From assembly GCF_900114415.1 (NCBI RefSeq), contig NZ_FOSZ01000001.1, positions 434,001 through 498,000 on the forward strand: 64,000 bases of DNA, read 5' to 3'. Of the stretch, positions 1 through 6,487 are shown one piece after another; position 1 is the stretch's first letter; each line of letters begins with the position of its first letter. The DNA comes from Shimia haliotis. GTDB lineage: Bacteria; Pseudomonadota; Alphaproteobacteria; Rhodobacterales; Rhodobacteraceae. The notes under the pieces are model-generated. The model was not told the origin of the DNA. It saw nothing but the letters and a program-made list of their open reading frames with translations, and made no database searches. A program made the translations under genes and the position numbers.

Positions 1-1482
1 GCGTTCGCCGTGCAGAAGTTCCTGCCACTGGCGCACCATGCCGAGGCGCTCGTTGTTCAGGATAAACTGTTTGACCGGCAGGCGGAATTGCACCGCGGTG
101 CCCATTTCCTGCATGTTCATCAGCCAGCTGGCTTCGCCTGCGACGTTGATCACGAGGCTGTCGGGATGCGCCATCTGCACACCGATGGAGGCGGGGAAGC
201 CGTAGCCCATGGTGCCCAGACCGCCGGAGGTCATCCAGCGGTTGGGATCCTCAAAGCCGAGATACTGCGCGGCCCACATCTGGTGCTGGCCGACCTCGGT
301 CGTGATGTAGCGGTCATGCTCTTTGGTCAGCGCCTCAAGACGCTCAAGCGCATATTGCGGCTTGATGGTTTTGCCTTCCTGAACGTACTTGAGGCATTCC
401 ACTTTGCGCCAATCGGCGATCTGTGCCTGCCATTTTGCAATAGCCGCTTTGTTGGTGCGTTTGCCCTGTGCCTTGAACACTTTGAGCAGGTCCGTCAGCA
501 CCGAGGTCACATCGCCAACAATCGGAATGTCGGCCTTGATCACCTTGTTGATCGAGGACGGATCAATGTCGATATGCGCTTTCTTGGAGCCCGGCGAGAA
601 GGCGGAGATCAGGCCGGTGATGCGGTCGTCAAAGCGTGCGCCGATGTTGATCATCAAATCACAGTCGTGCATCGCCATGTTGGCTTCGTAAAGGCCGTGC
701 ATGCCCAACATGCCAAGCCAGTTTTCACCAGACGCAGGGTAGGCACCCAGCCCCATAAGGGTCGACGTGATCGGAATGCCTGTGGCCTCAACCAATTCGC
801 GCAGCAGTTTGGAGGCTTGTGGGCCGGAGTTGATCACGCCGCCGCCGGTGTAGAACACAGGGCGTTCCGCTACCGCGATGGCCTCTACCAGTTCGTTGAT
901 CGCTTCGATGTCGCCCTTGGTCTGCGGCTGATAGATCGTGGTGTCGGCCTTTTTGGGCTCCGTATAGGTGCCGTTGGCGAACTGCACATCCTTGGGGATG
1001 TCCACAAGCACGGGGCCGGGACGGCCCGATTGGGCGACGTGGAACGCCTGGTGCAGGGTTTCTGCAAGCGTGTCAGTGTCTTTGGCCAGCCAGTTGTGTT
1101 TGGTGCAGGGGCGGGTGATGCCCACGGTGTCGGCTTCTTGAAAGGCGTCAGAGCCGATCATGAAGGTCGGCACCTGACCGGTCAGAACCAGAATTGGAAT
1201 GGAGTCGAGCAACGCATCCGTCAGGCCGGTCACAGCGTTGGTGGCACCAGGGCCCGAGGTCACAAGCGCCACGCCAACCTTGCCGGTCGAGCGGGCATAA
1301 CCTTCGGCGGCGTGCACCGCGCCCTGTTCATGGCGCACCAGAATGTGACGGATATCGTTTTGCTGAAAAATCTCGTCATAAATCGGTAGGACAGCGCCTC
1401 CGGGGTAGCCAAAGACTGTGTCCACACCCTGATCCTTCAGGGCCTGCACCACCATTTTTGCTCCGGTCATTTGACGTGTCAT
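1..1482 (-). CDS. ilvI: Acetolactate synthase large subunit (3' end outside window)
   Basis: Large catalytic subunit of acetohydroxyacid synthase, the ThDP/FAD enzyme that makes 2-acetolactate or 2-aceto-2-hydroxybutyrate at the first common step of valine, leucine and isoleucine synthesis. The gene runs off the left edge: 494 codons are present from the ATG at 1482, ending inside the C-terminal ThDP domain, so roughly the last 90 residues are missing. Visible are VRHEQGAVHAAEG with catalytic Glu52, TSGPGATN near residue 76, FDDRITG in the middle domain and FILNNERLG near 472-480. The usual GDG of the ThDP motif reads GEA at 449-451, 24 residues before the NN. A GGAGAA ribosome site lies just before the ATG, and a leader peptide with attenuator precedes it. 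Confidence 0.95.
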   Translation of the reverse strand, partial: MTRQMTGAKMVVQALKDQGVDTVFGYPGGAVLPIYDEIFQQNDIRHILVRHEQGAVHAAEGYARSTGKVGVALVTSGPGATNAVTGLTDALLDSIPILVLTGQVPTFMIGSDAFQEADTVGITRPCTKHNWLAKDTDTLAETLHQAFHVAQSGRPGPVLVDIPKDVQFANGTYTEPKKADTTIYQPQTKGDIEAINELVEAIAVAERPVFYTGGGVINSGPQASKLLRELVEATGIPITSTLMGLGAYPASGENWLGMLGMHGLYEANMAMHDCDLMINIGARFDDRITGLISAFSPGSKKAHIDIDPSSINKVIKADIPIVGDVTSVLTDLLKVFKAQGKRTNKAAIAKWQAQIADWRKVECLKYVQEGKTIKPQYALERLEALTKEHDRYITTEVGQHQMWAAQYLGFEDPNRWMTSGGLGTMGYGFPASIGVQMAHPDSLVINVAGEASWLMNMQEMGTAVQFRLPVKQFILNNERLGMVRQWQELLHGER

Positions 1483-1523
1483 CCGTGTTCTCCGCTTATC
1501 GACGTCGTCTTTATCTGATCCAT

Positions 1524-1551
1524 AAAAAAGCCCCCGCTTTTCGGCGAGGGC
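1524..1551 (-). terminator. Attenuator-type intrinsic terminator upstream of ilvI
   Basis: On the minus strand, arms at 1551-1544 and 1537-1530 pair over 8 bp (one G-U), with a 6-nt loop and six T residues (1529-1524). It lies between the leader peptide and the ilvI start, so it would end transcription before the structural gene. A second perfect 10-bp stem (1593-1584 with 1559-1550) overlaps its first two bases, as expected of alternative attenuation structures. Confidence 0.8.
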
Positions 1552-1576
1552 GCATGGGGTACCGTTATGGTGTCCG

Positions 1577-1624
1577 TTACCGGCCCATGCGCCATTTTTC
1601 CACAATTACGACTAGCGTCCGCAT
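1577..1624 (-). CDS. ilv leader peptide (15 aa)
   Basis: A 15-codon reading frame, MRTLVVIVEKWRMGR then TAA, with an AAAGGA ribosome site about 8 nt upstream. Five consecutive codons (3rd position L then V-V-I-V, residues 4-8) are for the three branched-chain amino acids. It sits 95 nt upstream of the ilvI ATG, directly before a Rho-independent terminator. This is the classic layout of branched-chain attenuation: ribosome stalling at scarce Leu/Val/Ile tRNA should favour the 1593-1584/1559-1550 stem and weaken the terminator. The control mechanism is inferred from sequence; the peptide itself has no other expected function. Confidence 0.8.
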   Translation of the reverse strand: MRTLVVIVEKWRMGR

Positions 1625-1772
1625 CGTCGGGGTCCTTTAATGGGTTCGAACCGGACCTTATGGGCGCTGCAACGCGGCGTCAACAGCGAAACGAATGCAA
1701 AAACATGGTTTTGGGCACATTTTCTTTGCGAATGTTGCGTGTGGTGGGGTTGTTTGTGAAATTTAAGCAATT

Positions 1773-2078
1773 TTGTGGGGTGAGTTGCGACTGAAACAGT
1801 TCACGCCATTCGTGCCATGCAGCAATTTGGCGCGTCAGATCGGATTTTATCGCGATGTTCTTGGGTTTGAGGTCGGATTTCAGGCCCAGATTTGCGCCAC
1901 TTTGTGGCGGGATGGCGTGGTGCGCAGTCGGGAACGCTTTTTTTACCCTGGACAGGGTTTTGCCGGCGCAGTTTGCCGAACCTCAATGCCGCAGAAACCG
2001 TATGTCCGGACTAAAGACCTACGCCTGTACCTTGCAGAACCCCGTGTTCCATCGCGTAGCGGGTCAGGCCGGCGGTAG
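1773..2078 (+). pseudogene. Remnant of a VOC/glyoxalase-fold gene
   Basis: The first part of this frame, LKQFTPFVPCSNLARQIGFY followed by RDVLGFEVGFQ, looks like the N-terminal beta-alpha-beta unit of glyoxalase/bleomycin-resistance (VOC) proteins. After about residue 45 the similarity fades and the frame runs antisense into the end of the response-regulator gene (2011-2078). A typical VOC protein is 115-140 residues with two such modules; only about one half module is recognisable. No good ribosome site is visible before any start. I read this as a 3'-truncated relic, but a short expressed protein cannot be excluded. Confidence 0.4.
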
Positions 2079-2670
2079 AGGAAATGCCGAGTTTGCGTTT
2101 GATGTTCTTGCGGTGTGTTTCCACCGTGCGCACGGAGATATTGAGCTCAAGCGCAACTTCTTTGTTGGATTTGCCCTGCGCCAGTTGCAACAGGACGGTT
2201 TGTTCGCGGCTGGTGAGGGGCTCGCGATCGTTGCCTTCGGGTGGCTCCAGCGAACCTTTGGCACCGGTGCAGAGATAGCGGTTGCCGATCATCACTTCGT
2301 CGATCGCGGTCTTGATCTCTTCGGTTTGCACATCCTTGAGAATGTACCCCATGGCGCCGTGGCTGAGGGCAGTTGAGATGTATTCGGGGCTGTCGTGCAT
2401 GGACAGGATCAGGACGCGCAGATCCGGATCCTGTTCCAAAAGCATTTCCGTCGCGGTCAGCCCGCCGATTTCGGGCATGTTGAGATCCATCAGCACTACG
2501 TCAGGGCGCAGGCTGGGCAACTGATCCACTGCTTCGCGGCCATTGGTCAGGGTGCCGACCACAGAGATGTCGTCGTAGCTTTCCAGAATGGACTGGATGC
2601 CTTCGGCAACCATGGGGTGATCGTCGACAATGGCGACGCGGATGGGGGAGGCTTGGGCATCGAGTGTCAT
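2011..2670 (-). CDS. LuxR/NarL-family response regulator
   Basis: DNA-binding response regulator of 219 residues. The N-terminal receiver domain (about 10-125) has the acidic pair Asp16-Asp17, phosphoacceptor Asp62 in LMDLNMPE, Ser90 and Lys112 (GYILKD). The C-terminal LuxR-type helix-turn-helix (about 150-212) contains LTSREQTVLLQLAQGKSNKE and ISVRTVETHRKNIKRKL. Its ATG overlaps the stop of the kinase gene by 4 nt (ATGA), so the two are translated together. The pair is transcribed divergently from the TRAP transporter genes, which are its most likely target (inference). Confidence 0.93.
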   Translation of the reverse strand: MTLDAQASPIRVAIVDDHPMVAEGIQSILESYDDISVVGTLTNGREAVDQLPSLRPDVVLMDLNMPEIGGLTATEMLLEQDPDLRVLILSMHDSPEYISTALSHGAMGYILKDVQTEEIKTAIDEVMIGNRYLCTGAKGSLEPPEGNDREPLTSREQTVLLQLAQGKSNKEVALELNISVRTVETHRKNIKRKLGISSTAGLTRYAMEHGVLQGTGVGL

Positions 2671-4100
2671 GCGCTGGCCTTTCTTGATGTGTCCGAGCCG
2701 TCCGACTCTGGCTTGAGAATGTGGCTCAGCGGCACTTCTGCCACGATCACTGTGCCGCTGCGAGAGGAGAAAATGCGCAGGGTGCCGTCGAGCTGTTCGA
2801 CCCGTTCTTGCATGTTGCGCAGGCCAAGGCCGCCGGCGTTGCGGTTTTCGTTCTGACTGTCTTGGGGCAGGCCCTGACCATTGTCGGCGATGCGCATGGT
2901 GGCGCCGCGTTTGTGGCCACGCACGTCGATTGTGACCCGCGTGGCGTTGGCGTGACGCTCGATGTTGGTCAGTGCTTCCTGTGCGATGCGGTACAGGGCG
3001 ATTTTGCTTTCCTGATCAAGGCGGTTGCGGAAAACAACCGTGTTGAAGTCGGTTTCAATGCCAGTGCGTTCGCCAAAGTCTTCGGTCAAAGCCTTCAGGG
3101 CAGGGCCGAGGCCGAGGTCATCCAAAACACCAGGGCGCAAGTCGCGGGAGATACGGCGCACCTCCTGAATGGCGCCGGAGAGGTGTTCGATGCCTTTGTC
3201 CAGACTGTCGAGCCCGCGCGCGTCTCCGGTTTTTAGCCGCCGGTGCGCGCTGTCGAGCGCATAGCGCACCCCGACCAGAAGCTGGGAAATCCCGTCGTGC
3301 AGTTCGCGCGCGACGCGGCCGCGCTCTTCCTCCTGTGCGTCAAATACCCGTTGGGTCAACGCCTTGAGTTTGGCATCGGCCAGCCTGCGTTCGCGCACGG
3401 TGATGACAAAGCCGGACAGGAACACCAGCGTCAGCGCGGCAACAGTGATCACCAGAATATAGAAAGATGTGCGTTGCACCCGTGTTTCCACCTCGGCGCG
3501 GGCGCTGGCGACCGTATCAAGGACATCATCAATAAAGATGCCGGTGCCCACGGCCCATTTCCAGTCCTGCAACCCGACCACATATGTCACCATGCGCGCG
3601 GTTTCGCGGGTGCTGGGCTTGGTCCAGTCAAAACTGTGATATCCGCCACCATTGCGTGCGATTTCGATCAACGGGTCGGTGATGGAAATCCCGTTCAGAT
3701 CCTCAAGACCCCGCCAGTTTTTGCCGATAAGATAGGTCTGGCGGGGGCTGACGAGGTTGTTGCCGTCATAGTCAAAAACAAAGAAATAGCCGTCCTGACC
3801 GTAGAGCATGGAGGACAGGATCTGGGTGACGGCCAGTTTGGCGTCATCGTCATCAGGCGCGGCGCGGCCGTAGATGTTCACAAAGGCCGTGCGGGCAATG
3901 GAGATATAGTTCTTCAGCTCTGCCTTCTTGGCCTCGATCAGCTGGGTTTCCAGCGCGGCGATTTCGCGTTCGGCCAACTGCCGTGACTGGTTCGCCACGA
4001 GCACAGAGATCGCCGCCACCGCAAGCAAAAGCGGGACGGTGGCCAGCAAAAACAGCTTTTGGCCATAAGACAGGCCCAGATGCGGAAAAAAGCGGCGCAT
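2667..4100 (-). CDS. Cache-domain sensor histidine kinase (HisKA_3 type)
   Basis: Membrane sensor kinase of 477 residues. One membrane segment at about 15-35 and a second at about 212-233 flank an extracytoplasmic single-Cache domain (about 40-205, with GQDGYFFVFDYDGN), the fold that often binds small carboxylates and other metabolites. The cytoplasmic part has the HisKA_3 phosphorylation helix RVARELHDGISQLLVG with His268 and a GHKL ATPase domain (NIERHANA, DNGQGLP, GGLGLRNMQERV). It should phosphorylate the regulator encoded immediately downstream. The divergent TRAP operon starts about 250 bp away, suggesting that kinase and transporter respond to related compounds; that link is inference. 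Confidence 0.92.
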   Translation of the reverse strand: MRRFFPHLGLSYGQKLFLLATVPLLLAVAAISVLVANQSRQLAEREIAALETQLIEAKKAELKNYISIARTAFVNIYGRAAPDDDDAKLAVTQILSSMLYGQDGYFFVFDYDGNNLVSPRQTYLIGKNWRGLEDLNGISITDPLIEIARNGGGYHSFDWTKPSTRETARMVTYVVGLQDWKWAVGTGIFIDDVLDTVASARAEVETRVQRTSFYILVITVAALTLVFLSGFVITVRERRLADAKLKALTQRVFDAQEEERGRVARELHDGISQLLVGVRYALDSAHRRLKTGDARGLDSLDKGIEHLSGAIQEVRRISRDLRPGVLDDLGLGPALKALTEDFGERTGIETDFNTVVFRNRLDQESKIALYRIAQEALTNIERHANATRVTIDVRGHKRGATMRIADNGQGLPQDSQNENRNAGGLGLRNMQERVEQLDGTLRIFSSRSGTVIVAEVPLSHILKPESDGSDTSRKASA

Positions 4101-4172
4101 GGCGATTCGTTACGGAAGATTTAAGGCGAATCATAGGTCCGAATCGCGAAAACCGGAGATGTGAGCGCTAAA

Positions 4173-4236
4173 TACGCAGTTTTACGCAGGGAATTGGTCT
4201 GAAAATCTACCCAGCTTTCGGGTTTCTACGCGGTAG
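4173..4236. promoter_or_regulatory. Repeated TAC(G/C)CAG sites between the two-component pair and the TRAP operon
   Basis: TACGCAG occurs at 4173-4179 and again at 4183-4189 (10-bp period), TACCCAG at 4208-4214, and the near-palindrome CTACGCGGTAG at 4226-4236. All lie in the divergent promoter region, 110-180 bp before dctP. The spacing by about one helical turn suits binding of a NarL/LuxR-type regulator; assignment to the neighbouring regulator is inference. Confidence 0.4.
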
Positions 4237-4349
4237 TGGGTATTCCATGACGCAGGGGCGGCGGCTAGGGTTTGGGCACTGAAACGATCCGCTCGGATTC
4301 TCTCTGGAGGGAGAGAGGCGGGCTGAACAATTCTGGGAGGAATACCTTT

Positions 4350-5432
4350 ATGGATCGTCGTTCTTTTTTGAAAACCACTGCACTGGGCGGCTCGGCCGCT
4401 GCTGCCACCACTCTGGCGGCTCCGGCATACGCTCAAGGCAAGCGCACCCTGACTATGGTGACTTCTTGGGGTCGCGGTCTGGCTGGCGTTTTTGACGCGG
4501 CACAGTATGCAGCAGACACCATCACCGCGATGTCCGGTGGCGACCTGACCGTTGAAATCAAAGCGGCTGGCGAACTGGTTGGCGCGTTTGAAGTGTTTGA
4601 CGCCGTGACCGCAGGTCAGGCTGACATGTATCACGCGGCTGACTACTACTTCACCGGTCAGCACCCTGCGTACCAGTACTTCACCGCAGCTCCGTTCGGC
4701 ATGACCGCTCAGGAGATGATGAACTGGTACCACCACGGCGACGGCATGGCGCTGCATGACGAACTGGGCGAAATCTTCGGCCTGAAATCCTTCCTCGCGG
4801 GTAACACCGGCGCACAGGCCGGCGGTTGGTACCGCAAGGAAATCAATGGCCCCGAAGACTTCCAGGGTCTGAAGTTCCGTATGCCCGGCATGGGTGGTCA
4901 GGCGCTCGGCAAAATGGGTGCATCGGTTCAGAACCTTCCGGGTTCCGAAGTGTACCAGGCGCTGGCATCTGGCGCGATCGACGGCACCGAGTGGATCGGT
5001 CCGTGGGCTGACGAAAAAGCTGGTTTCCAGGAAATCACCAAGTTCTACTACACCGCTGGCTTCCACGAGCCGGGTGCTGCACTGACACTCGCAACCAACC
5101 GCGAAGTCTATGACAGCCTGTCTCCTGCACACCAGAAGATCATCGAGACTGCTGCTGCGGCTGCGCACCAGTGGAACCTCGCACAGTTCCTGAACAACAA
5201 CGGTGCAGCGCTGCAGCGTCTGCAGGCCGGCGGCGTGAAGGTTCTGGAATTCCCTGACTCTGTTTGGGATGCGATGGGTGTTGCCGCCAAAGAAACTCTG
5301 GACGGCTACATGGACGACGAAATCTTTGCCCGCGTACGCGCATCCGTGGAAGAGTCCATGGCAGCGTCTTCCGGCTGGATCGTGAAATCCGAAGGCGCAT
5401 ACCGCGCCCAGCGTGACCGCGTAATGGGCTAA
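4350..5432 (+). CDS. dctP: TRAP transporter substrate-binding protein (DctP family)
   Basis: Periplasmic binding protein of 360 residues for a tripartite ATP-independent transporter. It starts at the ATG preceded by GGGAGGAA; an upstream in-frame start is unlikely because it would bury the signal. The N-terminus MDRRSFLKTTALGG is a twin-arginine signal with cleavage probably after AYA (residue 28). Conserved landmarks are GLKFRMPGMGGQALGKMG near 175-190, GTEWIGPWADE near 211-221 and GFHEPG near 237. That pattern resembles the 2-oxoacid/lactate (TakP-like) class, so a monocarboxylate substrate is my best guess, not a certainty. It heads the P-Q-M operon and is followed by a stable hairpin. Confidence 0.93.
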   Translation: MDRRSFLKTTALGGSAAAATTLAAPAYAQGKRTLTMVTSWGRGLAGVFDAAQYAADTITAMSGGDLTVEIKAAGELVGAFEVFDAVTAGQADMYHAADYYFTGQHPAYQYFTAAPFGMTAQEMMNWYHHGDGMALHDELGEIFGLKSFLAGNTGAQAGGWYRKEINGPEDFQGLKFRMPGMGGQALGKMGASVQNLPGSEVYQALASGAIDGTEWIGPWADEKAGFQEITKFYYTAGFHEPGAALTLATNREVYDSLSPAHQKIIETAAAAAHQWNLAQFLNNNGAALQRLQAGGVKVLEFPDSVWDAMGVAAKETLDGYMDDEIFARVRASVEESMAASSGWIVKSEGAYRAQRDRVMG

Positions 5433-5455
5433 GGCCCTCTGCGATCAAGAAAACC

Positions 5456-5483
5456 TGGCCCTCCGGAATGCTTCGGGGGGCCA
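5456..5483 (+). promoter_or_regulatory. Intercistronic hairpin between dctP and dctQ
   Basis: A 10-bp stem (5456-5465 with 5474-5483, one G-U pair) and an 8-nt loop, without a following T-run. Such hairpins usually stabilise the upstream message or attenuate readthrough, giving more binding protein than permease. No promoter is obvious between it and dctQ. Confidence 0.5.
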
Positions 5484-5555
5484 CTTTCCAAGGGGGAACC
5501 TGCGCGCAAAATGACGCGGTTCCGGGGAAACATCTAATAAGGGGATGTGGGGACA

Positions 5556-6470
5556 ATGCTGGACGCAATCGTCTGGTTCTTTTCCAATGTCGGCCAGGCC
5601 TTTATCAACACGGGTTACGCGATCACGCACCCGGGCCAGTGGCTGAGCTGGATTGGAGGTCTTGAGACCGTTGAAGACAAGCAGGCACTTATGCGCTTTG
5701 TCTACTACGGTGGCTCGGTAGAATTTTTCTTTGTGGTCTTTACGGCCTTTCTGGTGATCACGGCCGTTGGCCTGTGGCGCAACAGCTTTATGTGGGGCTG
5801 CGTGCGGGTGCTGGAAGGCTTTGCCAACACGGTAGGCCGCTTCTTTGCCTGGGCAGGTTTGCTCATGGTGTTGCAACAGATCATGATCATCTTCATGCAG
5901 CGCATTTTCTCGGTCGCCGAGATTTCGCTGATCTTCGGTGTGGACTGGCTGACGTATGATGTGAGCTGGTGGGCTGAAGAGCTGAAGCTGTATAACGCGA
6001 TGATCGTGAGCCTGTGTGCGACCTATACCTTTGTGCAAGGTGGACACGTGCGGGTGGATCTCGTGTATTCGGCGATCAGCTATCGCGCCAAGCGGACCAT
6101 CGACATGTTCGGGTCTCTGGTGTTCATGATGCCGGCGGCGGTGCTGACGTGGATGTATGGCTGGTTCTTCCTGTGGCGTCACCTTGTGACCCCGAAGGTG
6201 TCGGCTTCTGACAAGCTGAGCCTGCTGGAGAAAAAGGCACGCATCCTGAAATGGAACGTGGAAACCATCGGCTTCTCGCCGAACGGGTTCAACGCCTATT
6301 TCCTATTCAAAGTTCTTCTGGTGGCTTTTGCAGGCATGGTGTTCCTGCAAGCAATCGCCTTCTTCTATCGCTCGTATCTTGAGCGCAAGGAAGGTCCTGA
6401 GAGCGAGGGCAAGTATCTTGACCGCGACTCGCTGGGCGAAGGCGAAGAAGCCTATGAAGGCACGCACTGA
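5556..6470 (+). CDS. dctQ: TRAP transporter small permease (DctQ family)
   Basis: Small integral membrane subunit of the TRAP carrier, 304 residues from the ATG; a GTG three codons earlier is an alternative start. Hydrophobic segments lie near 55-75, 97-118, 148-162, 185-208 and 248-270, and the conserved DctQ stretch GGHVRVD is at 162-168. It is longer than the usual 160-230 residues because of an N-terminal extension and a charged loop around 212-235 before the last helix. It lies 17 nt upstream of dctM and 123 nt downstream of dctP, and should pair with DctM to form the sodium-coupled permease. Confidence 0.9.
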   Translation: MLDAIVWFFSNVGQAFINTGYAITHPGQWLSWIGGLETVEDKQALMRFVYYGGSVEFFFVVFTAFLVITAVGLWRNSFMWGCVRVLEGFANTVGRFFAWAGLLMVLQQIMIIFMQRIFSVAEISLIFGVDWLTYDVSWWAEELKLYNAMIVSLCATYTFVQGGHVRVDLVYSAISYRAKRTIDMFGSLVFMMPAAVLTWMYGWFFLWRHLVTPKVSASDKLSLLEKKARILKWNVETIGFSPNGFNAYFLFKVLLVAFAGMVFLQAIAFFYRSYLERKEGPESEGKYLDRDSLGEGEEAYEGTH

Positions 6471-6487
6471 TTTAAGGGGCAGAAACT

